Origin: Ruania rhizosphaerae
GTDB taxonomy: Bacteria > Actinomycetota > Actinomycetes > Actinomycetales > Beutenbergiaceae
Reading direction: 5' to 3'
Length of the DNA stretch: 64,000 nucleotides
Assembly: GCF_009805705.1 (NCBI RefSeq)
Contig: NZ_VSMB01000008.1
Span: forward strand, 142,755-206,754
Positions 9,065 to 18,644 of this stretch are shown here, in pieces. The stretch's first letter is position 1. Every line of letters starts with the position of its first letter. Below the pieces are notes generated by a model. That model worked only from the letters and a program-made list of their open reading frames with translations. It searched no databases and was not told the DNA's origin. Both the position numbers and the translations under genes were made by a program.

Positions 9065-9259
9065 ATGCCGAAGAACAAGACGAACTCCGGTGCCAAGAAG
9101 CGTTTCCGGCTCACCGGTTCCGGGAAGGTCATGCGCCAGCGGGCCCGTCACGTCCACAAGTTCCAGGAGCGCCCGAAGCGTCAGTCGCGCCGCCTCGTGA
9201 ACGACGTCGTGGTCGCCCCGGCCGACGCGAAGAACATCAAGAAGATGCTCGGCAAGTAA
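9065..9259 (+). CDS. rpmI: 50S ribosomal protein L35
   Basis: The 64-aa, highly basic product begins [20 protein letters not shown], the L35 signature, and ends NIKKMLGK. It is a structural protein of the large ribosomal subunit. A GAAGAGAG ribosome-binding stretch lies just upstream. It is 28 nt downstream of infC and 28 nt upstream of rplT, in the universally conserved infC-rpmI-rplT operon. Confidence 0.98.
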   Translation: MPKNKTNSGAKKRFRLTGSGKVMRQRARHVHKFQERPKRQSRRLVNDVVVAPADAKNIKKMLGK

Positions 9260-9287
9260 CGCCGACCCCCGACACAAGGAGTACGAC

Positions 9288-9677
9288 GTGGCACGCGTCA
9301 AGCGGGCGGTCAACGCCCAGAAGAAGCGCAGGACAGTTCTCGAGCAGGCCAGCGGATACCGCGGGCAGCGTTCGCGGCTCTACCGCAAGGCCAAGGAGCA
9401 GGTCACTCACTCGCTGAGCTACTCCTACCGTGACCGCCGGGCCAAGAAGGGTGACTTCCGTCGCCTGTGGATCCAGCGCATCAACGCTGCAGCGAGGGCT
9501 GAGGGCCTGACGTACAACCGCCTCATCCAGGGCCTCAAGGCCGCGGGTGTCGAGGTTGACCGTCGTGTCCTCGCCGACCTCGCAGTGAACGACTCCGTGG
9601 CGTTCAACGCCCTGGTCGCGCAGGCCAAGGCCGCGCTGCCGGAGGACGTCAACGCGCCGAAGAGCCCGGCTGCCTGA
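9288..9677 (+). CDS. rplT: 50S ribosomal protein L20
   Basis: A 129-aa basic protein, [20 protein letters not shown] at the start, with the L20 motif [15 protein letters not shown] and [21 protein letters not shown]. It binds 23S rRNA early in 50S assembly and, in other bacteria, represses its own operon. GTG start at 9288 with AAGGAG 6 nt upstream. The gene is followed by a perfect 15-bp terminator stem at 9711-9745. Confidence 0.98.
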   Translation: MARVKRAVNAQKKRRTVLEQASGYRGQRSRLYRKAKEQVTHSLSYSYRDRRAKKGDFRRLWIQRINAAARAEGLTYNRLIQGLKAAGVEVDRRVLADLAVNDSVAFNALVAQAKAALPEDVNAPKSPAA

Positions 9678-9710
9678 AGCAGCTGATCAGCTCCGCTGAT
9701 CACACTCATG

Positions 9711-9745
9711 ACGGCGCCCCTTCCGTTCTGCGGAAGGGGCGCCGT
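9711..9745. terminator. Terminator after rplT
   Basis: Perfect inverted repeat, ACGGCGCCCCTTCCG / CGGAAGGGGCGCCGT, 15-bp stem with a TTCTG loop. There is no strong U tract, as is common in GC-rich actinobacteria. It lies between convergent genes and could serve both. Confidence 0.85.
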
Positions 9746-9772
9746 CGTGCTGTGGTCGGGTGGACTCGATCG

Positions 9773-10438
9773 TCAGCCCGCGATGCCCGCCCACGGGTCG
9801 TCCGGGTTGACCTGACCGTGCATCACGGGCCGGATGACGGCGGCGACCGCGTCCCATTCCGCCCCGTCGATCATCTGCCCGGGACAGGTGAAGCGGAGGG
9901 CGAGCGTCTGGCTGGACTGCGAGCCATCGTGGTGCTGGACGTTCGTCACCCGGGCGAGGCCGCGGACGGCCTGATCATCTGTGGTCCAGTCGGAGCTGAC
10001 GAGCATCAGGGTATGCGCCGGGTCGTTGCCCTCGCCGGCGCCGCTGGTGACCATCTCCCGGTCGGTCGCTTCCGGGGTGCCGGCGCCGTCAGTGCTGGCC
10101 ATGGCTTGGACCTGCTCGACGGAGGCGGCCCGCAGGTCGGGTGCGACGCCGTCGGCGGTCATTCCGCGTGCGGCGAGCGTGCACCCGTCTTCGGCGATCA
10201 GAATGTCGCTCCAGTCGCTGGACAGTTCCTGCACCACGGCGTCGCGCTCGTACCCAGGAGGCGCGTCCAAGACATGGAGAGAGGGGGCCTGAAGGTCGGG
10301 CTCGGTCGTGCTGGACCGGGGAGCCTCGGAGGGTGGGGACGACGGATCGTCCGCCGTCCCCACCGGCGTGCACGCGGCCAGCGCGAGCAGCGATGCCGCA
10401 GTCAGGCATCGCGTGCGATACACGTGTGGTCTAGTCAT
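9773..10438 (-). CDS. Putative lipoprotein
   Basis: A 221-aa exported protein of unknown function. The N-terminus has a lipoprotein signal: basic start (MTRPHVYRTR), hydrophobic core LTAASLLALA and lipobox LALAAC with the acylated Cys at residue 23. A Ser/Pro/Thr-rich linker follows and then a globular domain with two further cysteines (DGCTL and FTCPG) that may form a disulfide. It should sit on the outer face of the membrane. GGAAGAAG upstream of ATG 10438 is a plausible ribosome-binding site. It stands alone, convergent to rplT. Confidence 0.85.
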   Translation of the reverse strand: MTRPHVYRTRCLTAASLLALAACTPVGTADDPSSPPSEAPRSSTTEPDLQAPSLHVLDAPPGYERDAVVQELSSDWSDILIAEDGCTLAARGMTADGVAPDLRAASVEQVQAMASTDGAGTPEATDREMVTSGAGEGNDPAHTLMLVSSDWTTDDQAVRGLARVTNVQHHDGSQSSQTLALRFTCPGQMIDGAEWDAVAAVIRPVMHGQVNPDDPWAGIAG

Positions 10439-10649
10439 GGACTTCTTCCGCTCACTTGCCGGGCTGGCGGCCAGGTTCAGAGGAGGATGCGGCCGTGGCT
10501 ACGTCTCATGATCTCCTGACCGTGGCGACGATGGAGTCACCGCCAGCTGTTACAGAGACATGTCCGGCACTTGCTGATCGATAACAGGGGTACCGGTATC
10601 TGAGACTTCTCGGCTCATTCCGCGGTTGTCGCAGAAGAAGTGCGCGCTG

Positions 10650-10811
10650 TCAGGAGGGTTGCGATCCTGCTCCTGGCGGCCGGTCGTGCTGCCGCCGATC
10701 GGTAGTCGCCCGGTTCCTCGCAAGCAGGATCACCGTCACTACCGTCGCGCTGAGGACGACGACGGCACCCAGGGCGAGGAGGGCGATCCACAGGACCGAG
10801 CTGGCGACCAT
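10650..10811 (-). CDS. Small single-pass membrane protein
   Basis: A 53-aa ORF beginning MVASSVLWIALLALGAVVVL, with one long hydrophobic helix (about residues 5-30), then a basic, polar tail (RNRATTDRRQHDRPPGAG). A strong GGAAGGAG sequence lies 7 nt before the ATG, and third codon positions are about 80 percent G or C, as expected for real genes here. It has no recognisable family. It is read away from katG, whose start is about 200 bp away on the other strand. Confidence 0.55.
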   Translation of the reverse strand: MVASSVLWIALLALGAVVVLSATVVTVILLARNRATTDRRQHDRPPGAGSQPS

Positions 10812-10917
10812 CGAGGAGCTCCTTCCGTCGCTCGCGGACTACCGTGACATCGCCCCTGCGCGCCGTCAACGAACGGCAGATGACCGCTGGGTGTCCAGTT
10901 CGCCGAGGGGGCGTTGA

Positions 10918-13215
<2,298 letters not shown>

Positions 13216-13243
13216 CCTTCGCAGGGCCACACGGCGCTCCACG

Positions 13244-13278
13244 ACGGCGTCCCATCCGCACGGCGGGTGGGGCGCCGT
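13244..13278 (+). terminator. Terminator after katG
   Basis: A 15-bp stem with two G-U pairs, ACGGCGTCCCATCCG against CGGGTGGGGCGCCGT, loop CACGG, followed by TCTCGTG. It starts 29 nt after the katG stop. The remaining bases up to 13487 hold nothing recognisable. Confidence 0.75.
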
Positions 13279-13487
13279 TCTCGTGTGGTTCCTCAGGTGT
13301 GGGCCTTCGCAGTATGGAGCGCGCTGGTTCCTGGGCGTCCCGGCATGCGGGTAGCTGGAATCGGAGGTAGCCGGATATCCAGGCGTGCAACAACCGTTCG
13401 ATGTCAGACCCTCTTGAGAGTCTTGCTGTCATGCCGGAGCGCATGGGCTCGCCCACCGCGAGCGCCTCTCGCGATCCAGGTATCGGA

Positions 13488-13516
13488 TTGACTGATTCGA
13501 ACGTACGTTCTATGAT
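13488..13516 (+). promoter_or_regulatory. Sigma-70-type promoter of the 13E12 gene
   Basis: TTGACT (13488-13493), a 17-bp spacer and TATGAT (13511-13516). This is one of the two best -35/-10 matches in the window. The predicted start site is about 15 nt before ATG 13538. Confidence 0.75.
13497..13512. promoter_or_regulatory. LexA (SOS) box inside the promoter
   Basis: TCGAACGTACGTTCTA matches the mycobacterial/actinobacterial SOS box TCGAAC-N4-GTTCGA at 11 of 12 fixed positions. It lies between the -35 and -10 and overlaps the -10, so LexA bound here would block polymerase. DNA damage should then induce the downstream 13E12 gene. Confidence 0.7.
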
Positions 13517-13537
13517 GGTGTGCAGGGAGGGATCCTC

Positions 13538-15106
13538 ATGACGCAGACGATGGAGCCACAGCGCACGGCCCTGTCGCGTCTGGAGACTCTTGTGAGCGAG
13601 GCGCGAGAACTTGCTCAGGCGGACCTGCTGGATGAGGTGGATTCGTTCGACCTGCCGCGGATGGTGAACCTGGTGGAGGAGCTCGGCCGGGTGCAGGAAG
13701 CGCTGTCGGTGAACGCTGCGCGGACGATGGAGGCCGACGGCGGATGGGCGCTCAGTGGTGCGCGCACCTTCTCCTCGTGGTGGGCGATGCGGACGGGGCG
13801 CCACCAGGTCAGTGCCCGCCAGGAGGTGAAGATCGCACGGGACGTGCGTGATGACCTGCCCGCTTCGGGCCAGGCGCTGGCGGCGGGGGAGATCAGTGGT
13901 GATCACCTGCAGGCGTTGTCGCGTCACGCCACGCGGACGCAGCAGCTGCGCGACCAATTGCGGGATGCCGAGCTGGGAGAGGAGTTCTTGCTCACCCACG
14001 CCCGGAAGATGGATGCGACGGCGTTCGTGAAGGTCGTCAAGGCTTGGGCCGTGGCTGCTGATCCCGAGGCGGCGGACCGGGAATGGGTGGAGGACTCAGC
14101 GACCGAGCACATGTTCCTCTCGCGCACCATGGGTGGCTGGGCGTACCGGGGCTGGCTGGGAGACGTCAGCGGCGCGGCGCTTGATGAGATGCTCACTGCT
14201 CGGATGGGCGTACCGGCGGCCGGGGATGAGCGCCGGCCGTCGCAACGACGAGCAGCTGCGCTGGTCGATGTGGCGCGGGAGATGCTGGACTCAGGGCAGC
14301 TGGCACCGGGGGCGCGGGTGCGTCCGCAGATCGCAGTGACCGTGCCGATCGACACGCTGGAGCGGTTGATCGAGGCGACCGACCCTGCACGGGCAACGAC
14401 CGTGCCGGTTCCGAGCCTGGACCGGAGTCCACGGGCCGTGCGGCCCAGGATGTTCGGCTCCGCCGATGCCGATGCCGATGCCGATGCCGATGCCGATGCC
14501 GATGCCGATGCCGATGCTGGTGCTGGTGCTGGTGCTGGTGCTGGTGCTGGTGCTGGTGCTGGTGCTGGTGCTGGTGCTGGTGCTGGTGCTGGTGGTGCCC
14601 GCACGAGTGCGTCCGTTGATGGTGGCGACGCTGAGCCCGACCCGTTGGAAGGGGTCGTGATCAGCACGAGCCTCGATCCGGAGGTGATGCGTGGTGCTGA
14701 GCCGGCTTCGCTGGCCGATCAGACTCCGATCCCACCGGCGCTGCTTGCGAGGCTGGTCTGTGAGGGTGAGTTCCATCGGGTGATCTTCGGCCCGGAGTCG
14801 GAAGTGCTTGATGCGGGCCGGGCGAGGCGGCTGTTCTCGCGAGGTCAGACGCGGGCGGTGATCGCACGAGATCGTCAGTGTCAGTATCCCGGGTGTCATG
14901 CTCCGCCAGGGCGGGGAGAGATCCACCATTCGATCTGGTGGTACGAGCAGAACGGGCCGACCGACACCAAGCATGGCGTGTTGTTGTGCTGGCACCATCA
15001 TGATTGGGTCCACCAGATGAGCATCACGATCGAGCGTCGTGAGGGTCGATGGCGGTTCTACCGGCCGAGCGGGGCCGAGGTCACAGTGCGCCCGATCGCT
15101 GCGTGA
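13538..15106 (+). CDS. DUF222/HNH endonuclease, 13E12 repeat family
   Basis: A 522-aa member of the actinobacterial 13E12 family. The N-terminal DUF222 domain covers about residues 1-270 (LNAARTMEADGGWALSG-type helices). The C-terminal HNH nuclease domain has RQCQYPGCHAPPGRGEIHHS and HGVLLCWHHHDWVHQ, i.e. zinc cysteines and the H-N-H core. The two are joined by an Ala-Asp/Ala-Gly linker of 44 residues coded by hexamer repeats. ATG 13538 is chosen over GTG 13520 because AGGGAGGG lies 7 nt before it. Substrate and role are unknown for the family; the LexA box points to DNA damage. Confidence 0.9.
   Translation: MTQTMEPQRTALSRLETLVSEARELAQADLLDEVDSFDLPRMVNLVEELGRVQEALSVNAARTMEADGGWALSGARTFSSWWAMRTGRHQVSARQEVKIARDVRDDLPASGQALAAGEISGDHLQALSRHATRTQQLRDQLRDAELGEEFLLTHARKMDATAFVKVVKAWAVAADPEAADREWVEDSATEHMFLSRTMGGWAYRGWLGDVSGAALDEMLTARMGVPAAGDERRPSQRRAAALVDVAREMLDSGQLAPGARVRPQIAVTVPIDTLERLIEATDPARATTVPVPSLDRSPRAVRPRMFGSADADADADADADADADADAGAGAGAGAGAGAGAGAGAGAGAGAGGARTSASVDGGDAEPDPLEGVVISTSLDPEVMRGAEPASLADQTPIPPALLARLVCEGEFHRVIFGPESEVLDAGRARRLFSRGQTRAVIARDRQCQYPGCHAPPGRGEIHHSIWWYEQNGPTDTKHGVLLCWHHHDWVHQMSITIERREGRWRFYRPSGAEVTVRPIAA
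14462..14593 (+). repeat. Hexanucleotide tandem repeat, (GCCGAT)9(GCTGGT)13
   Basis: Twenty-two perfect hexamers in two blocks, coding (Ala-Asp)9 then (Ala-Gly)13 as a linker between the DUF222 and HNH domains. Perfect identity within each block suggests recent expansion or slippage. Confidence 0.97.
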
Positions 15107-15151
15107 AGCGGCTGGCGCTGCGTGGATTGGCCACGGCTTCCATCCACGCGG

Positions 15152-15157
15152 GATACT
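15152..15157 (+). promoter_or_regulatory. -10 box of the RNA methyltransferase gene (leaderless)
   Basis: GATACT, 7 nt before GTG 15165. It supports the choice of this GTG as the start. Confidence 0.4.
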
Positions 15158-15164
15158 GGCGCAT

Positions 15165-16052
15165 GTGACCGCCGACGTGACCAACCCCAAGTCTGACCGG
15201 GTGCGTGCCGTACGAGCGCTGGCGCAGGCGTCCGTTCGCTCGCGGCGCGGACAGTTCCTGGTCGAGGGGCCGCAAGGGGTGCGTGAGGCTGTGCGCTTCG
15301 CGGCCGAGCAGGTGCGTGATCTCTACCTGACCGTCGATGCTGCTCAGCGGTACCCGGAGATCACCGATGCCGCTGAATCGGCGAGTCTGCACACCCATCT
15401 CGCCGCGCCCGAGGTGCTCGCCGCCATGAGCGACGACGCCCAAGGTGTCGTCGCCGTCCTTCGCCACCGCGCCATCGACACCGACGAGGTTCTCGCCGCG
15501 CGCCCGCAGCTCGTGGCACTGCTGCACCACGTGCGCGACCCGGGCAATGCCGGGACCGTGATCCGTGCCGCCGACGCCGCTGGAGCCGACGCCTGCGTAC
15601 TCACTCACGGCAGCGTCGACGTGCACAACCCGAAGGTCGTGCGATCCACCGTGGGATCGTTCTTCCATCTGTCCACAGCCACGGGCGCCGACCTCGCCGA
15701 GACCATCGCTCGCGCTCGGGAGGCAGGTCTGCAGGTCCTTGCCGCTGACGGTTCCGGTGACCATGACCTTGACCAGCTCGCTGGTGCTGCCGAGGTCACC
15801 GTGGCCGGCGGCGCTGCCCAGGCCGGCGATGCCACTGGTGCTGCCGACTCCACTGAAGGTCCCCATCTCGCCCGGCCGACGCTGTGGATCTTCGGCAACG
15901 AAGCCCACGGTCTGACCAGCCACGAACGTGACATGGCCGACGCCGTCGTGCGTATCCCGATCCACGGGCACGCCGAGTCCCTCAACCTCGCCATGGCTGC
16001 CACCCTGTGCCTGTATGCCTCCGCTCGCGCTCAGCGGCACGCCCACCGTTGA
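15165..16052 (+). CDS. TrmH/SpoU-family RNA 2'-O-methyltransferase
   Basis: A 295-aa SPOUT methyltransferase that uses S-adenosylmethionine to methylate a ribose in rRNA or tRNA. The N-terminal substrate-binding domain has SRRGQFLVEGPQGVREA. The knotted catalytic domain has the three SPOUT motifs: HHVRDPGNAGTVIRAADAAG, ALWIFGNEAHGL-like LWIFGNEAHGLT, and IPIHGHAESLNLAMAATLCL. A family-atypical Gly/Ala-rich insertion (AGGAAQAGDATGAADS) precedes motif 2. In Micrococcales this gene usually lies just before pheS; here about 12 kb of other genes separates them. Confidence 0.92.
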   Translation: MTADVTNPKSDRVRAVRALAQASVRSRRGQFLVEGPQGVREAVRFAAEQVRDLYLTVDAAQRYPEITDAAESASLHTHLAAPEVLAAMSDDAQGVVAVLRHRAIDTDEVLAARPQLVALLHHVRDPGNAGTVIRAADAAGADACVLTHGSVDVHNPKVVRSTVGSFFHLSTATGADLAETIARAREAGLQVLAADGSGDHDLDQLAGAAEVTVAGGAAQAGDATGAADSTEGPHLARPTLWIFGNEAHGLTSHERDMADAVVRIPIHGHAESLNLAMAATLCLYASARAQRHAHR

Positions 16053-16073
16053 ACCCACCCCACAGGAACTCTT

Positions 16074-16742
16074 GTGTCCCTCCAGCTCACCGCGGCCCCG
16101 GGCCGAGTGACCAGCCTCACCGAACGGCTCCTGGAGCAGGCGCACGCCCGGGACGCGCGAATCATCGTCGGGATCGTCGGCGCCCCCGGTTCCGGGAAGT
16201 CCACCCTCACCGATGCCCTCCACCGTGAGCTCGATGCACATGGGCTGAGCTCCGCCGTCGTGGGCATGGACGGCTTCCATCTCGCCCAGGCTGAACTCGA
16301 ACGGCTGGGACGGACCGACCGTAAAGGCGCCATCGACACCTTTGACGCCCACGGCTACCTGGCGCTGCTGCACCGGCTGCGGGACCAGGTCCCCGGTGAC
16401 GGGGTGATCTACGCCCCGCGCTACGTACGGGGCTCGATCGAGGAGCCGATCGGCAGCGCCGTCCCCGTGGCGCCGGATGTGCAGGTGGTGCTCACCGAGG
16501 GTAACTACCTGCTCGCCGACATCCCGCCGTGGGACGAGATCAGAGCAATCGTCGACGAGACGTGGTTTGTGGCCACCGATCCAGTGAGCCGGCGCGGACG
16601 GTTGCTCGCACGCCACCTGGCCAACGGCAAGACCATGGAGCGAGCCCTCGCCTTCACCGACGGTTCCGACGCCCGCAACGCCGAGCTCATCGAGTCCACC
16701 GCACCCCGCGCGGACGTGCAGGTGGCCTGGCAGGAGGCATGA
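16074..16742 (+). CDS. Uridine kinase-like P-loop nucleoside/nucleotide kinase
   Basis: A 222-aa P-loop NTPase of the pantothenate/uridine kinase superfamily (YfdG/FrcK-like). Walker A is GIVGAPGSGKST (about residues 33-44), followed by VVGMDGFHLAQAELERLGR with the catalytic Asp typical of PanK-like kinases. The lid region has TFDAHGYLALLHRLR and later TEGNYLLADIPPW. The substrate is not readable from sequence. GTG 16074 has AGGAA upstream and lies 21 nt after the methyltransferase stop, so the two are probably cotranscribed. Confidence 0.85.
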   Translation: MSLQLTAAPGRVTSLTERLLEQAHARDARIIVGIVGAPGSGKSTLTDALHRELDAHGLSSAVVGMDGFHLAQAELERLGRTDRKGAIDTFDAHGYLALLHRLRDQVPGDGVIYAPRYVRGSIEEPIGSAVPVAPDVQVVLTEGNYLLADIPPWDEIRAIVDETWFVATDPVSRRGRLLARHLANGKTMERALAFTDGSDARNAELIESTAPRADVQVAWQEA

Positions 16743-16743
16743 T

Positions 16744-16775
16744 CTCTCAGCGCTGAGAGCGCTGAGAGCGCTGAG
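16744..16775. terminator. Bidirectional terminator between the kinase gene and mgtE
   Basis: Palindrome CTCTCAG-CG-CTGAGAG (16744-16759), followed by further copies of cgctgag. It sits between convergent genes and can form hairpins on either strand; there is no long U tract. Confidence 0.6.
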
Positions 16776-16788
16776 GGGCGAACGCTCG

Positions 16789-18105
16789 TCAGATGCCCAG
16801 AATCAGTTTGGCGATGGAGAAGTACAGCACCAGCCCGGTCGTGTCGACGAAGGTGGAGATGAACGGGGCCGAGACGATCGCCGGGTCGATCCCGATCCTC
16901 CTGGCCACCAGCGGGATGCAGGCTCCCACCGTGGTCGCCAGCGAGCACACGCCCACCACCGTCAGGGCCAGCACCGCCGCGATGTCCCATCCGGCCACCC
17001 ACGCGGCCGGGGCTATCCCCACCGCCGCGAGTGTGCACCCGAGCACCGCGCCGGTGAGCAGTTCGCGGCCAAGTACCCGCCACAGGTCCGCGGTGCGGAC
17101 GTCACCGACCGCCATGGACCGCACGATCGTGGTCGCCGCCTGGGATCCGGCATTCCCGCCCGTGCCGATCAGGAGCGGGATGAACAGTGCCAATGCGACC
17201 ACGGCATCCAGCTCGGCCTCGAAATAGGACTGCACACCCACCGTGAGGGTCGCGGCCAGGATCAGCACGAACAGCCACACGATCCGGGACCGGACCACGC
17301 TCAGGACCGGGGCGGACAGGTACGGGCGGCGCAATGGTTCGGTACCGCCGACACGGGCGGCGTCCTCGTCGTCGGCAGCCTCCAGCACCCGCATCGCATC
17401 GTCCACGGTGAGGATCCCCAGCAGCCGGTCCTCGGCATCGACCACCGGCACGGCCACATACCCACCGTCACGGACCACGTTCGCAGCATCCTCGGAGGAG
17501 TCGGTGGCACGGACCGTCGTCGCAGGCACCATGAGGTCAACGACCCGTGTGTCCGGATCACTGACCAGCAGCCGGCGCAGCGAAACCACGCCATGTACCC
17601 GGCGCCGCGGCCCGGTCACGGGGAGTACGTAGATCGTCTCCACCGACTCTGGGGCATCTCGCACCTGTGCCAGCGCGGAGGCCGCAGTGGTGTCCTCGTC
17701 CAGGGTGAGCACTTGGGGCGACATACGGCGCCCGGCGCTGTCCTCCGGGTAGCCGAGCAGTGCCATGGTCTGCGCCTGCTCGTCGGGGGAGAGGTCCTCG
17801 AGCAGGCGCGCGGCCACACCGGCGGGCAGCTCATCCAGCAACGGGGCCCGATCGTCCGGGTCCAGGGCGGCGAACAACTCAGCGGTGGTGTCCTCCCGGA
17901 GCCCGTCCACCACCTCGCGCTGCACACGCGGGTCCAGATCCTCGAAGACGGCCACGGCACGGTCCTTCTCGAGCAGCCGGAACTGGACCGCCCGCTCGGC
18001 ACTGTCCAGCCGACCGAACAGCTCCACCAGCTCCGCGGTGCTCAGGCCCTCGAGCCTGCGTCGGCGGCTCTGCAGCCCGTCGGCGCTGGGGTATGCCTCG
18101 CTCAT
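16789..18105 (-). CDS. mgtE: Magnesium transporter MgtE
   Basis: A 438-aa MgtE channel that lets Mg2+ in and closes when cytosolic Mg2+ is high. The N-terminal superhelical domain (LVELFGRLDSAERAVQFRLL to AQTMALLGYPEDSAGRRMSP) is followed by a CBS pair (about residues 150-265). Then come five membrane segments beginning IVWLFVLILAATLTVG, with the conserved pore motif IPLLIGTGGNAGSQAATTIVRS. ATG 18105 overlaps the stop of the upstream gene and has GGAGGGG before it. The promoter belongs to that gene and looks leaderless, so there is no room for an M-box riboswitch. Confidence 0.95.
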   Translation of the reverse strand: MSEAYPSADGLQSRRRRLEGLSTAELVELFGRLDSAERAVQFRLLEKDRAVAVFEDLDPRVQREVVDGLREDTTAELFAALDPDDRAPLLDELPAGVAARLLEDLSPDEQAQTMALLGYPEDSAGRRMSPQVLTLDEDTTAASALAQVRDAPESVETIYVLPVTGPRRRVHGVVSLRRLLVSDPDTRVVDLMVPATTVRATDSSEDAANVVRDGGYVAVPVVDAEDRLLGILTVDDAMRVLEAADDEDAARVGGTEPLRRPYLSAPVLSVVRSRIVWLFVLILAATLTVGVQSYFEAELDAVVALALFIPLLIGTGGNAGSQAATTIVRSMAVGDVRTADLWRVLGRELLTGAVLGCTLAAVGIAPAAWVAGWDIAAVLALTVVGVCSLATTVGACIPLVARRIGIDPAIVSAPFISTFVDTTGLVLYFSIAKLILGI

Positions 18106-18608
18106 CGCTGCCCCTCCGAACGATCCGGTCCACGGCCCGCACGGACGTCCTTCATCAACTGTGGGGTGCGGCGCTGACCCACCAGAGACGGCCACTGCGA
18201 CGCCGGGTACGCCAACCGGATGACGTAGTAGTTCAGGTACTCGATCGCCGCGAAGAGCCACACTCCGAGCCCGAGCACCGTGGCGCCGGTCGTCGAGGTC
18301 CGCCACACCAGCACCCCGAGACCGACTGCCAGGACGATCGGATTGACCCACCGCATCGCGGAGTAGGTGCTGGCCAGCACCGGTGGCATCAGCCCGGCGC
18401 CCACCCAGCGGCGTGCGAGCAACCAATAGACCCCCGCCTGCACCAGGATCAGCAGCAGCGGTGTCAACGCTGCACCGAGCGCGATCTGGTCGTCCCTGGT
18501 GAACCGGTCCTGTAGCAGCAGGTAGGCGACGGCGAACGCGACCGTGGCGGCCAGTTCACCGGTGCCCAGGCGCGCGTAGGTGGCGCGGCGGTCGTCGAGG
18601 GAACGCAC
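18102..18608 (-). CDS. Four-helix membrane protein, unknown
   Basis: A 168-aa integral membrane protein with about four hydrophobic helices (AATVAFAVAYLLLQ, LTPLLLILVQAGVYWLLA, NPIVLAVGLGVLVW, VLGLGVWLFAAIEYLNYYVI). It has no recognised domain. It is the first gene of the mgtE operon and overlaps mgtE by ATGA, so a role near Mg2+ transport is possible but unproven. The GTG start at 18608 is supported by TAGGCT 6 nt upstream. Confidence 0.75.
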   Translation of the reverse strand: MRSLDDRRATYARLGTGELAATVAFAVAYLLLQDRFTRDDQIALGAALTPLLLILVQAGVYWLLARRWVGAGLMPPVLASTYSAMRWVNPIVLAVGLGVLVWRTSTTGATVLGLGVWLFAAIEYLNYYVIRLAYPASQWPSLVGQRRTPQLMKDVRAGRGPDRSEGQR

Positions 18609-18614
18609 CCGATC

Positions 18615-18637
18615 AGCCTACGGCCGCCGGGTAGGCT
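18615..18637. promoter_or_regulatory. Face-out divergent promoters forming an inverted repeat
   Basis: AGCCTAC (18615-18621) and GTAGGCT (18631-18637) are exact inverted repeats. Each contains a TAGGCT -10 box, 6 nt before GTG 18608 (minus) and 7 nt before ATG 18645 (plus). Only 11 bp separate the boxes, so the two promoters should interfere, or share one regulator. Confidence 0.6.
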
Positions 18638-18644
18638 CGGATGG

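Noticed and set aside
10495..10584. 29-codon plus-strand ORF with AGAGGAGG upstream
   Set aside because: Third codon positions are under half G or C, unlike real genes here, and it has no recognisable sequence.
14462..14593. Repeat array considered as a CRISPR array
   Set aside because: Units are 6 bp, contiguous, without spacers, and inside a coding frame; no cas genes are present.
15081..16616. 511-aa open frame antisense to the methyltransferase and kinase genes
   Set aside because: Shadow; both plus-strand genes have clear family motifs.
18103..18614. Mg2+ riboswitch (M-box) for mgtE
   Set aside because: mgtE overlaps the upstream gene, and that gene appears leaderless, so there is no 5' leader to hold one.
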